NCBI GenBank assembly: GCA_903813345.2
Contig: CAIIXF020000008.1
Span: 2,057,341-2,121,340, forward strand
From: Owenia fusiformis
Taxonomy: Eukaryota > Annelida > Polychaeta > Sabellida > Oweniidae
Direction of reading: 5' to 3'
DNA length: 64,000 nucleotides
Shown here: positions 33,301 through 46,809 of the stretch, piece by piece
Layout: each line of letters begins with the position of its first letter
Position numbering within the stretch: position 1 is the first letter of the stretch
Notes under the pieces: generated by a model
What the model was told of the DNA's origin: nothing
Databases searched by the model: none
What the model saw: the letters and a program-made list of their open reading frames with translations, nothing else
Translations under genes and position numbers: made by a program

Positions 33301-35233
33301 ACCTTACCCGGCAATTCCAAACAGATAAATTGAGCTAAGAGCTGTCTTTTACAACATTTGGTTGTTCTTCAGTGAACCGGAAAATGAAAGTCTGGGGAAA
33401 ATATGTAAAAATGCACTTTCAAGGCAAGTAAAACTAACCAACAAGGAATGTTTTACATTATACTGTCAGGGATATATAAAGACTGCAGAAATGATGTTTT
33501 AATAGACTGTACTGTCAGGTTTTGTTTTTAAATGTTTATTTTTGTGCTATATCAATAAAGACATTGAACAGGCTACAGATGCTTTATGATCAGTGCTAAC
33601 TTGCACATTTGTACACTTTTGTTATTCTATTGATTTCAAACTATTCATGATCAACTGCATTTAAGATAAATGTTTAATGCATTATGCAAGAATCAAAGGA
33701 AAACTACATATTATAACGGCTTTATAGTTTCAAAGACATTTTTATTCCCATCAATCTCAGTCAAAGAACCCTTACAATAAATCATCCATTTGAGATCTTA
33801 TGAATAACAGAACCATATTAAGACATCAATTAAATATTCAAATTAAAAATATTCCAAGAAAACTTTTAACATAAAAAACTAAGAGTTAATGAAACGAGAA
33901 TGCTGTAAATCTTGAGAGCTGTACATTTGGCAGGAAGAGCGACTAATGAAGGATGCAATATGTAAATCTTCAGAAGCCGAAGTTATCCTTGGGTCTATTT
34001 GTGCATTAATCAAATTAAAGATTATTGAGAAAAGTGACTCAATGTTTCTATTTCATCATTTCAGTATACTGCCGTCAAACAAAGGCACTTCTCATGGTCT
34101 TATCGGTCTGAATCAAATCAATGTTTTCCTCGACCTGTCAACCCTATAATCTTACTGGTTGTCACAGTAACGTCATTGGGCTTTTTAATCAAACGTTTTT
34201 TCGATACAGCTCAAAAAGCAATGGCAGTTTAATTCAACTCAACGACAAAAGTTTGTCTCTCATAAAATTGAATCTTATGTTAGTTTCTACAGATATACTT
34301 GATAATTCATCAGAAATATCCTGTGATATAACCCGGATATATTTAAAGGGTTCCGATTAGCATCCCGTATAAAAACAATATGGCGGCTCCAGGCGAATCA
34401 ACTGGATCAGTCCATTTTTAAGAAATAAGGGGAGTAAAATCCAGTTTATTGAAATTGTCTTTGAGATAAAGTAATCCGTTTATAATGATTTTGAAAACGT
34501 TATCCAAAGAGTGATTGCGTTCAAAGAATACATGTACAACAGCCAATATAAATCCTTGTATTAGAAACCGGTTTGTCTTGCTTTGTTTCATTTGTAGGAT
34601 ATTTCATATGCCAAGCTGTGTGCTATTACGTTATTGGGAAATTTAGATGCCAATTTTTCCTTATTGTACACAAATAGAAGATCCTGAAACTTCACCCATA
34701 AATGTGGAATTGATTTGTCAAAATAAAAATCACCCTTCTATAAATGTGTGACGATCTATAATATACTTATGCTATATAACAGTTAGAGGTGTTGACACAA
34801 CAACCTCGAACCTGTGAACCCTTGAGTATTATTCCGGGATCGGGCCTTTTATACTAAACGGTGAGCAACACAAGAAACGAGCGTTCGATTTGCTAAACGA
34901 TATGCGTCACCCTTTAAAGGGCATATTTGTCCTCATATCCAAGCATGTGTGAATATAATCTTCTTACAACAAAGTGTCAAAGTTAATAATCTACCAACAG
35001 TTATTAAGGACAATTTTCGCAGCACAAGTGCTAGATTTTCACACACGAATATTACAGAAGCGGCACTTAGAGGCAATTTTACATGATGTTTTGTTAACAT
35101 TAGCTCTCCATCCAAGATACTCACATCTGTTCAATGAAGAAATATCTCAATCATTCTCAATGCAATAAAGTGTTGAAATTGGTTTCTCTCACCTTGCTTG
35201 TCATATATCATTTTGTGAAATATCTTGATTAAT

Positions 35234-35506
35234 AAAACAATATGACTTCAGTTCAACATGCCCTTGGTGGTATATGGTCTTTGATATTCACAATGTATCG
35301 GTAGCTTACCTTAAACATTTGAGAACTCATTACTAGTATTACCTTATTTGGGAAGAGATCCCAAAACAGACAAAACAATATGACTTTAGTTCAACATGCC
35401 CTTGGTAGTATACTGTCTTTCATATTCACAATTTATCTGTACAGTTTACCTTAAACATTTGTAGTACTCATTATTACCTTATTTGGAAAGAGATCCCAAA
35501 CCAGCC
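35234..35506. repeat. 138-bp tandem duplication
   Basis: The segment at 35234-35371 (AAAACAATATGACTTCAGTT...) recurs at 35372-35506 with scattered substitutions and small indels. The two copies share TTCAACATGCCCTTGGT, TACCTTAAACATTTG and AGAGATCCCAAA words in the same order. Confidence 0.85.
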
Positions 35507-36087
35507 AAAGCATACCATATATGGTTATAATATACCTAGGATTTTCACTAGAATTGATTGATGGAGTACCATTTTAAAATGTCACCTTTCTTTATCGAGA
35601 AATGTAATGTCACCGAACTTTACCTGGAATTAATGATATAATGAAATGATAGCAATGTTGACAAGAAATATGATGTTATCAAACTTGATGACGATGCTAA
35701 TGACGACAGTGACAACAATGGTAGGATTGATGATGATGACTTAGATGTAGTCGATAAGGAACCATAAAAAAAACTTTACTGTAACATAAAAGTAATAATA
35801 TGCTGGTATACATTGAAATATTAGAAACCTGAAAAAGCCAATAAGCAAAATTCAATACCAAGACTAATTGTGACATAAATGTCACAGTGATAAATATGAC
35901 TCAATGTTTTATTATGTTTCTTACAAAAATCCCAGATGTGTGATCATATAGCAGAACTACCAATCAAGTGAATGTTATGTATCCGTCAAATGTTTCCCTT
36001 TGGTGTATTGATATGACATATGAGTAAGACATTCCAGGATACAATGACACATTCTGATGCAGCAGAGCACCAATAGGTTAATCCAGT

Positions 36088-36312
36088 GTGACCTTGCTAT
36101 GAACCAATATGACCTTGCTATGATATAACATGACCTTGCTATGATCTAATATGACCCTGGGTCTAATATGACCTTACAATGATCCAATGTGACCTTGGGT
36201 CTAATATGACCTTGGTATCATTCAATGTGACCTTGCTATGATATAATACGACCTTTACATGATCTAGTATGACCTTGCTATGATCCAATATGACCTTTTC
36301 ATGATCCAGTAT
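36088..36312. repeat. minisatellite, TATGACCTTGCTATGATCYAA type
   Basis: About ten copies of a roughly 20-base unit around ATGACCTTGCTATGATC, diverged, in KIF26 intron 2. Confidence 0.75.
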
Positions 36313-39300
36313 GCATATCATTTCCAAGAACCAAGATACATTGCCTCACTAGCACCAAGATCAAACAAAACACCAGATGTACATGATCTGAAACCACCTC
36401 AATTCACTGAACCATACTAATATGCGACTCTGTACTTGGGAATGTCAGGAAAATCTATCTTAGCATCTGCCAAAATATCCAATCATTCATGCATCAAGTA
36501 CAAAAACATTATTCAACAGCAACAAATCGTACACCTCACGCCTATTTCTATTTGTTTAGATTTTTCTTAAATATCTAAACCAACTGCCAGAAATGTAACA
36601 GTTTGAAAGTAATCAGTCATCTATAGGTATATGTTACAAACTACTTGGTAGCAAACACCAACAAAAACAAACTTTCAAAAAGAAAACAGACTTTTTTGCT
36701 GCTTCTCCGCGTGAAACTGGTACTGCAGTTTGAAGTTGAAAGACAGTAACAGCTAGAATTCGAGAGTTTGATTGAAAGCTATTGCAAGCAAAGGTTACGC
36801 TATTACAAATTGAAAGCTGGTTTTTGTGTAGTGGATAAATGTGGTAAATTCTTTGAGTGATTTTGTTAAGTCCCTTGTCCATCTTTTGTTCAAGTATAAA
36901 TAGGATTCTGATAGTTTTAAATCTATTCTTTGACTGCAATAGATCGATGTGACAATTATCTGTCAAAAAAAGAAATTTCAGTGTCATCTTATTCCCGATG
37001 TAAATGTGCATTAATCCTGCAAAGCTCAGTAAATGACTAAATCTAGGTAAAACTCGATTGGTTCGGTTGATGCAGAAAACACCAAAATGCACCAATGTTT
37101 GACATAAATTAGGCTTAATATTTGCAGTAGCATTTTTGAAGTACACTTTAAAAGCAAAACATTTAGAGAAAATGATTTGTAGCTTTTGAACTATATAAGG
37201 CTATCATTCAAAACGCGAGTTTTCTTGCAATTTTTGTTTCGGGATAATTACATAGTTATCACTGTTCATCTGATTTTAAATTATCCTCCATTGAACCCTA
37301 TTACGCCAGTACAACTCCTACGTCCCAGAAGACCAACCTTTCATGACAAGCCACATTGATGTAATATTACATTTTGTACATAGGGGCGGAACCGAGAAAT
37401 AATGAAAGAAATTGTAAAAAATCTCTTTTGTAATACACATAATAAGCGTATTGTCTGAGGATAATTTAAACTTGAATTATTGATGATGAGAATAATTATA
37501 TCCGGTGACACATAATATAGATCGAAATAAAGGTGTCTATGTTTTGTGATCATACCGAGGGGTCTGTATGTAAACCCTAGAAGCGTCCCTGCGTTTTATA
37601 TGAATAGCTTCTAACAAGCCCAGGGACAATTTCATTAGGAACACTGATGAGCTGCTCAATACCTTCTCTTAAATCATGGAAATTAACCAGATTTAGAAAC
37701 ATGCATGCATCAGACTTGCGGTTTCTCCCCATTTCCATACTTAATTTACATCCCAAACTGGTAGAATTGTGGAATTGAATTTAACACGCAACTATAGATC
37801 TGTATGTATTTTGTAGCACAGCAGTGATGTTGTTATAGTGTGGTATCAAATTCGATATTCTAAAAAGACTGGTGTCACTATAACTCATTATCATTATCCT
37901 AGCCAGGTACAGTCACAACATGCAAAATCGACCACAAACTCTGGGACAATGATTAGGTTCAATACTGAAACAAGATCCTTCTTGATAGATTCAATAAATG
38001 TCATTGTCACTGTTAAGATATCGAAGAAACCATTAAATATTAAAAAACACATATGGTTCCCCCAGAATTGTCCCAGTAAATACATTGCTTGAATCAATAA
38101 ATAAACACATCTAGAAATCTTTATCTGTTTATTGGATATACTGGCCAGTTGACCACAATTAGATTTTCATAATTTGTTACACTTCTCCCTACTTAAGGCA
38201 ATATTGTCCTCAACATTTGATTATAATTTACAAAAGTTAGTGTAATGAGATCAAAATATACATCCAGATACCTTTCAAGTGAAAGATTTCTGTAGAATGT
38301 AGCCATATTCTTAATTCTTTTGCAGAAATGAAAAGAAATGAGAGTAATTTGTGCGGAATAAAAGAGAAGTTTAAATAGAAAACAATGCCATTTGTATAGA
38401 AATGTTTGAAAATCATGAAGTTTAATCAAATTTTAGAGAGAAATAGAGTGAAATAAGCATGAGCAGACGGATTTTTTATCATGTATAAAGAAATCTTTGT
38501 CCTCGGTGTCCTGAAAGATGCTGCAGGTAACAACACAACAAACACATTATTGTAACAATCATTTGTCTTTGAAGTAATACTGATTGAGTCTGAAGATTTA
38601 TTTTCAGCTTTATTTACCATGTATCACTGGTAAATTGATGTCTCTGGGCTTATTTTCAGTAAATATAAAATGCATTAATTGATGATCAGAAAAAACAAAC
38701 ATTGCTATGCAGAAAGTCATACATTGCTTCACGCATGATTTCATTTTGATATAAACCAGATTTTGTTGGGCGAATCTTGGGAGTACATTAATGTGTGTTT
38801 TACTTCTTTGTTTTCCCCCGCATGATTAATGGCGTCATATTGAGGGCAGGTATTAGTGACAGCGCAAACAATTGCTAATTTCTAGGGAGTAAAAAATTAG
38901 CAGTCGCGAAGTGATTTTATTTGAAGAGAGAAAATAATCTGCAATTTTTTCATTAATCAGAGCGGTTAAACAATGCATACAACGAGATATTTACTTGGAA
39001 CAAAAGCGGTACTCGCAGAGTACAAAGTTACAGATTTATCAATTAGACGAGCGTGCCTAATGTGTTATATCTGGTGTTGGAAGTGCATCATACAACACCT
39101 GTGATTGGTGTACATAACATAAGAAAACTTCATTCATCAATTAAAACAATTCAACACAAATTCAATACCAATTGATGGCACTGACACAGAAATGACTTTT
39201 AAAGTATCATAGGTAAAAGCATGTCTCTTGAAAGCCCATGGTAAAAGGTTAAATATGAAAATTGGTAATAAGACACATTTTTGATGGACTCACACTTGAA

Positions 39301-42300
39301 GAATTTATGCAAATACAGAGAGCTAAACTGATTTAAATCCTACATTTCCCATTTCCTTGATTTGAATGTAAACAAGACTCTAAGAGTTAACTCTAATATG
39401 TCAACATTTCTTTCTATTAAAGCATATTCCACATTATTTGTCTTTAAAATTTTGAAGATGTGATTTTCATGAATTTCACTATATATCTAGATCATTTTTT
39501 CCAGTCCTAAATATAAGTATTCCTTGGGAATTCCATCCTTTTTATGAACTTTTGTTTCCAAAAAGTGACAACTATAATATCAATCTGTGGGGTTTTCTCC
39601 AATGAGTCAGTGTTATTCTGTTTTGCTCGGGTGCTTGTCTAATTGGCATGAAGTCCCGAGACTGATAAGGTTCCCTCATTACAATAAAACAAAGAACATC
39701 TAATTACAACTGGTGACTTCATTTCACAAAAATGTTTGGTGAAGATACTTGATACACTTAGATGAAATAAAGATACAGAGTAAAGTATATTCATGCTGAT
39801 ATTGAACTAAGATAAATTGGGAAATTATAAATATGATTTTAAAAAGTAAAACTTATTTTAATGACATTCTACAAGAGTAAACAGAGTGTCCACATTAGAC
39901 CTACAACTGATGGATGTCTTCTAGTTACCATTTGATTTTTCAGAAGACATACATTTATTTTGATTTAGTCATTTATAAGACATCTCAATAGAAATATATT
40001 CCATACTGAATCTACTAATGCCCATATACATGTGTATATGATATTTCCCAACGACATCAATACTGTGTACTTACAACAGAATGCAGTTTTACATGACCAA
40101 AGGCTTGATGAAACTTTATTAAATATCGCCCTCTCAGTTTAATTTATTAATGCGAGATGATGAATTATACTTGTCAACGCCTGTAGAAACCGGGTTACTA
40201 TTTACCCCAGAGGAATGGATAATTACTTAGGTATCATTTTTGAAACATGTTCTGCCTTTTCATGCGAACAATCACAGGTATTCGATCATTTCATCTGGGC
40301 GAAAAATGATGAATTTTTCATTTCCGTGCCAATCTATCAAATGAATCGAGGTTCAAAGTAGCTGTGTTGTATATGAGCTTTAATGCAAAGTATCATCGAG
40401 GGAGTTTATCATTTCTCGTATTGCATTTTTACAATCCAAGCGCCTGTCAAACTTGATTGATTTGTGAGAAACCTTTTGTTTATATGCTACTCTGCTCATG
40501 TCATTTTTTACCATTTCTCTATAAAATTTGAATAAACAACCTGATTTTCCAACATTTTTACAAATAAGAATATGAAATTCACACAAGTTATTTTTTCATC
40601 ATGCCTTATTCCATTTTTGTTTACTTATTTCACTTTTAAAAAATGTCAAGTATGACGTTTTATTGCCAGGAACTCATTTGCATAGTATGACATCCCTAAT
40701 AATGGTTCGATACAATGAACTGACACGATATACATAAATGCGATTTTCATTTTTTGTATTATGTATTATTCAGGCGAATTATTCATCAAATAGATACAAT
40801 GAAGATTTCTCGAGAATTTCTATAGAATAATCTTGATAGTGTATAGGTAGCTTATGCCAACATATCGCTGAATGTTCGCTTATTTGCATTTTGTATATTT
40901 TGTATTTGTGAAAATATTGGCAAAGAAAATATCATTGATGATAGTGTGAGGTGACATTTGAAATAATAACAAACACTTTCTACAAGAGTGTCTGAAGAGA
41001 GATTCTCTGAAGAAGATGATGAAAGGTTGATTTTTCATGAACATGAAATGAAATAGAACCAAGAGGAACAACCAAGGAATAAAATAGGTTTGCATCAAGT
41101 TAATTGTTCAAATTATATAGAAATTCAAAAGAATTTAACATTTCATTCAAATAATGTTGAGTAAATCAAGAAATAAGTACATGATAAGCAGACGGACATT
41201 TTCAAATGATTCTACTATATAATGCAGAGGGTCATTCGATACTACCAAGGCTAACATATTCTATTCAAGTTCACTAAAATCACAGATGCATTCTCAAATG
41301 GCAAAATTTTAAATTATATGAATAATTTATTGTAAAAACTGGCAAGCCCTGAGGCCAAAATTTTTACTGCTTGTCATACTCCAACCTCGTATAGTGAAAA
41401 ATAAATTCCGCATAAATTCAGATGCTCAAATCAATTATATGGTAGAGGTACGAGTAAAAAATTCATTCAGGAAGTTTTACGACGTAAACCTTTCAACCTC
41501 TTGGCTCATCGTTGGTTTATTCACACGGCTTGAACTTCCATTTTTGTCCATTGGTATTTACCGGAAATGTTTACACCGTTCTATGGATTGTTTGATTGTT
41601 TTTGGCATGGCACTGCATCAATGCATAGCATCCTTTGTCTCCTGCGGAACAATCATTCATAAACAGGCATTTGAGGGGAAACTGGTATATAAAGATATAT
41701 AAAAATCCTTGAGTCTTTGATGCACTTTTCAACTGTTAAGGTATTCAAATGTCTACTTCCACAATCTCTAAATCAACAAAGTAAAACATCTAACACATTT
41801 ACAAAGACTCAAAAAATAAGTAACATTTATTAGGTAAACATCCTTTCAAGCAATCTAAGCCTTAGGGCTTGTCACTTTTTTTGATACCACAGCAAAAGTG
41901 CGTATTCAGCGAAACTTTAATCACTCCATACTACATTAACTTAACTACCGCATGTATAATATGATCAATAGGTAACAATAGTATATTAGTGGACGAGGGT
42001 TCGATTGTTCTCAAGGGGTCTTCAACATCCACTTGTATCGCTAATCACGGACTTCTACTAACCAATAATATTACTATCGCCCCCATTATTCATATTACTA
42101 CCTGTAGTAATTATATACAGCTCCAATACACACCTTTAAATATTAGGTCTGGGTATGATTTATACTGAATGAACAATTTGATGAAACACCAAATGTTATC
42201 ATATTTCAAAATGCAAAATTATTAGAAAATGAATGCTTTCAGCAAGGAATAACTTTAATATACATGTTGTTCACACTCTATATTGTACGAAAATGTAAAA

Positions 42301-43544
42301 AAATGAGACACTTCATTCAAATTTGAGAGAGAAATGATGCAAAATAAGCATGAACAGTTGTGTATCTGAAGTCCAGGCAAGCCCTATGGAGTTCCACTCA
42401 GCCCTGAAGATTAATCGGTACTTATGGATAATAAGATTTGATTATATCCTACACCTTGTTTTATTTTCTATAAGCCTGTTGTATTGATTTAGTGGATGTA
42501 ATTATAACTGTGGTCTTTCAACAAGAGTTATTTTTGTTCTCATAATTATATATTGGCTGTAATTATATAGTATTTCACTTTATGATTGTTTATGTCTAAT
42601 TATAAAAAGTCAAGCTTCATAGTCATTATTTTTTATTTCATTACAAAATTTTGAAAAATATCATATTTCCTAATTTGTAATAGAATGTTTTCCAAAAAGT
42701 CCAATCAATAAATATAAAGACACTCATACTAAATGGCCTCAATATAAAAGACACACATTAAGACACATATTAAGGGGATCAAGGCACAGATTCCAATGTC
42801 TCAAAGTATTTTCTGAAAAGTAAGAGACTAAAAGTTGCTCATCCAATTAAAGACCACGATTTTCTCAGAAAGATAAATATGTTAATCTATAAAACAAAAG
42901 TGTCTTCCGAATATCTCTAATCCACCGAGAGATGGTTAATCACAGATAAAATGTCCAAGATATATTTCCGCGTCAAAAAATGTCGTCTCATGAATGCTAC
43001 TAATCTAATAATAACATCAGTCTAGCCAGATTAATGCGCTGGTCAAGGAATATCATAAAAACAAGTTGTAAAATTACATTACCGTGGTGATTGCTTTAGC
43101 AAGATAAAATGACCACTATCGCAATGTGTCAAAAACAATTTCCAAATGGTCGTATAACTAATAATTTTATTGTAACAAAAATATGATTACATACGCATAC
43201 TGAGTTAGTTATTGAAAAGACGGTAGTAAAAGCTGACTATGGTGGCATAAAATGACGGCAGAATCAATCTTTCGGTTGACTTATATTCACCATGGGTATA
43301 ATAAAGAAACCAGGAGTAAGACTGACGGCAAATTAGAGCGAAGATCTGTCTACAGTTGAATTAGACTCTGAGGAAAACCAAAGATGCATACCCTTTCATA
43401 ACGCTTCATCATTTTTTTTTCTTACATATAATTTTTCCCATTTTGCCACTTGAGAATAAAGCTTTTAAGAATTTGATCCATTTCTTAAAATATTGATACT
43501 GAAAAGAAATACTTTTTATACAATATTCTTAAAATCTTTTATAA

Positions 43545-44352
43545 CCCCCCTATCACACCAAACTAGTTCTTACCCGTTCTTACCAGTCCTACGAAAACGT
43601 CGTAAAACGGGCTCAATCTGGCTGTGATCGGGAAATATGTCTGAAATAATTAGCTTCTTCGTTCTTAAACAGTCTTCAATACGTCCATCTCGTTCGCAAT
43701 CCGTTCAGGTCGGACCACGTCGGTGTGCAACGTAGTAGAACGCGTCCCTTAGTTTAGAAGGTCAACATGACCTGATTACAGAACGGTATGGTCGCCATCG
43801 AATTTTGAATCGATTCAAAATTCTAAAATCACATTCCCGTCTGAGAACGTTCATAAAGTTCGTAAATAGACCTTCGAAAGTTGCAGCTACGTTCATTCCG
43901 TTCGCACACAGTTTAAAACCAGTTTTGAAGAACGCAGTGGCAACTTGTTTGGTGTGATAGCTATATTTTTGCTAACTCGTTCATAAACAGTGTTGAATAC
44001 GTTCTTAATCAGTTTAAACACGTTTGCAATTAGTTCTACCTCGTTCTCAACACGTCCCCAGACAGTTCAACTCGTTGTTAAAACGTCCCTAGTAGGATTG
44101 AAGTACGACGGTTCCGTTCGTAGTACGTCCAGCTCGTCGTTAGTACGTTGTCACTTGTTCTAATTGTAGAACGTGACGACCACGAGAACATTTTGAGCAT
44201 TCTCTAAGTTCCAGAGGACCTACCCGTTCGAGTACGTTCGATGAAGTTTGTAAATAGATCCCAAACGGTTCTAAGTAGGTCCAGTCCGTTCGTACACAGT
44301 TGAAGCCCGTTTTCGAGAACGTAGTGAGAACTAGTTTGGTGTGATAGTAGGG
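43545..44352. mobile_element. 808-bp TIR element, CTATCACACCAAACTAGTTC ends, TAA flanks
   Basis: Inverted termini read CTATCACACCAAACTAGTTC at the left (from 43550) and GAACTAGTTTGGTGTGATAG at the right (44328-44347). They are preceded by CCCC and followed by TAGGG, with TAA on both flanks (43542-44 and 44353-55). The interior is much richer in CpG and in GTTCGTA/CGTTC words than its surroundings and has no ORF. A third copy of the terminus, GTTTGGTGTGATAG, lies inside at 43947-43960. Confidence 0.85.
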
Positions 44353-46348
44353 TAAGCAAGATACCCTATAATTTAATACACCAGTGATCTCCTCTTAGCC
44401 CATCAATATCAAAATTGTCGGAAACAGTTGTCATAGTAACAAGTAAATGATATTAATGACTTAAAATGTTTGTACTCTACTGGAGCAATAATCCAAGAAT
44501 TGCAACATTTATTCAAAAGCTGTTGTATTTTCCGAGTCATGTTCTCTATCAGAAGTATAATGTTTGTCAATGTTAAGCTTTTGTTGAACTTTAAGAACGT
44601 ATAAAAGAAGTCAAGTTTTACTTCAAGTGTGGCTTAGTTAAAAATGAAGAACACAACTTGATACAAAGTGGTTCACTTGACACATGGCATTTAGAAGAAA
44701 ACAATTCTTTATTCATAGATCCCCTAGAATGTTTTAGATTGCTAAATCATGATGGAATTTATGCCGGGTATTTTTTTATAAGTCCCCACCAATTCCAAAT
44801 GCTTGCACTGATCATGTGATATTCTCCACCAATCATCAGATGGGATATAATGCATCCTGGGTAAGTACAAGTACCTCCTGTTTGTAGATAAAAGCAATAC
44901 TTTAAAAATGATGTGTTCACCGAAGCATAAAAACAGATGCATGTTGGGTTATAGACAAACTAACAGAACATGACAAACATTTTAGTTCGCTAGAAAACAC
45001 AATGACATAACTTCGGTAAATAGCCAATACATCTAATGAACCAAAGTCAGGGTAGCCTATTTGAAAGCAGCGAAAAACCCAGAGATATGAATATCATAAC
45101 AGTGTGTTACAACTCAATTTGTGAATATACAACCATAACCACCAAGGATAATGCTAAAAGAATGACCCGCGAGCGATTAATTCTACAGAAAAGCATGATT
45201 CATTTTGAGTTGCATTAAATAAGAAACGTCCAATAGTTGATTGATGTAAAATTAATGAGCAAATATTGCTGTTTTCACTTGAGATTAATATACACTGTCA
45301 ATTACTCAAACAACTCGGAACAATATAGCGTTGCAAATTATAAAGTATTCCATAGTCTCTAGGTACCCGAGCGGCATCAGTTTTGACATTTGGGCCAAAT
45401 GTCAGTGAATTTTGAGCAATTTGTGTATTGACAAGGGGCACTGATGTTGCGTCCCAAGAGCACTGAGTAATCGGATAAGTCCACAAAAATCTGCCATATC
45501 CATTGCTATTTTACTAAAAAGCAACATTCTCTAATGAGCAATTAAAACACAATGTCATAATAGGAACATTACCCGCTGGGGGAATAACCAGTTAACCTCC
45601 AATGTTGATAGAAATGTCACGAGATGAATCTCGGCTTTATTTTCGTAGTTAATGCTTTTTTAAAACAGCGTGTACATCTCCTCCTACTTGATTCTGCCTG
45701 GCTTGTTGCAATCAACATAAATGTCACTGAAAGACTAAGTAACGTTTGCAACCCCTCCCTCCCTCAAGATGCCCTTTAAGTTAAGTCATTCTTGCAAGTG
45801 GTGCCTGGCTCCATCCATCTGCAGTGTGTATTATTGTGATTGGTACTATACATGATGAAGCAGATGTGAACAACAAAGATGAGATGAAGGTAATCCAAAT
45901 GTGTTTGAATTCAAGGGTAAATATGATATCCATCCTTATGTTATGTTACTCTCCCTTGATTCAGCTTGAGGAAACAGAGCAAATGAATTTAGAAATATGA
46001 AGTTAGACAGTAAGTCCTGGATCAAGCCAATGTTTTCTCCCTACAATAAATAAACCAACGGAGGACAGGGAAACAGATAATGGTGTAGCAGACTATATGC
46101 AAGAGGATAACCCCCCCCCCTTTAAAGGTTTGACAACTTGAAGTCTCTACTGGATAGATCAGTGCTAAAGTCTATTTCTGTTTGAAAATTTTTACATTCC
46201 ACAATTACAAATATCAGATGAAAAATATGATGACCATGTCAAAATTGTTTAACAAAAACATGCTTTAACATGTGGTCTAAGAAATGACTACTGGTTGTCA
46301 AACTTTTGTACGGTGGTGTATAATAGTAATAATCTAAATGTGACTTAC

Positions 46349-46526
46349 CTTTGTGCTCACTTGGTTTGATGAACTCCCTGACCAGCCCCTTAGTAACAAA
46401 GGTGGCGCTGGGGGTGGTGAGAGTCGGATCATCTCACTAAAGTTGGTCAGGAAAGATGGCACCTCCTGCTGTAACGCCCCCTGGTGTTTCTTTCGCTTCT
46501 TAGACATGGCTAGTTTATTTGTTGCC
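46349..46526 (-). CDS. KIF26: KIF26 pre-motor exon (SPPPAPPLLLR)
   Basis: 178 nt, acceptor TATTTCCAG, donor AAG|GTAAGT-like (GTAAGTC). The first base completes an Arg codon. It encodes ATNKLAMSKKRKKHQGALQQ, EVPSFLTNFSEMIRLSPPPA and PPLLLRGWSGSSSNQVSTK. The basic KKRKKH run, the FxTxFS block and SPPPAPP match the segment just before the motor of vertebrate KIF26. An in-frame ATG at 46505-46507 (GCCATGT) could start an even shorter isoform. Confidence 0.9.
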
Positions 46527-46632
46527 CTGGAAATAAATCAAGAATATTAAGATTCTATGGAAATAATAATTGTATCATTAATCATTAGCTCACTTTGGTG
46601 GCAGTTTCATTGAAATATTTGTTACAGATATA

Positions 46633-46809
46633 CAGTAAAACCTGTATATCTGAACAGCTCTCTAATCGGAACACCTCTTGATGTGAACACTTTTTCCCAG
46701 TCCCATCTTCCAATGACTCACATATTAAAAACCTTACAATGTGAACACCTGGTTATACAAACACTTTTGGCTGGATCCAGTAGCTTTTCATTTTAGACAG
46801 GTTTAACTG
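46633..46809. mobile_element. TA-flanked MITE, CAGTAAAACCTGT family, copy 2
   Basis: 177-bp element from CAGTAAAACCTGTATATCTG to ACAGGTTTAACTG. TA is on both flanks (46631-46632 and 46810-46811). Internal GGAACACCTCTTGATGTGAA resembles the interior of the other copies. Confidence 0.82.

Larger units (their letters stand above)
20324..46348 (-). other. KIF26 intron 2 (about 26 kb)
   Basis: Large intron between the proline-rich pre-motor exon and the motor. It contains minisatellites (21640-21785, 22084-22400, 25603-25935, 36088-36312), transposon copies (26583-26732, 27406-27547, 43545-44352), a diverged 138-bp duplication (35234-35506) and a CRE palindrome at 30328-30335. No convincing nested gene is seen. 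ORFs of 100 to 170 codons (for example 20463-20879 plus, 36634-37146 minus) lack recognisable motifs or splice context. Confidence 0.7.

Noticed and set aside
36634-37146. 170-codon minus-strand ORF
   Set aside because: Long for chance but without any domain, repeat or promoter context; treated as a random ORF in AT-rich intron.
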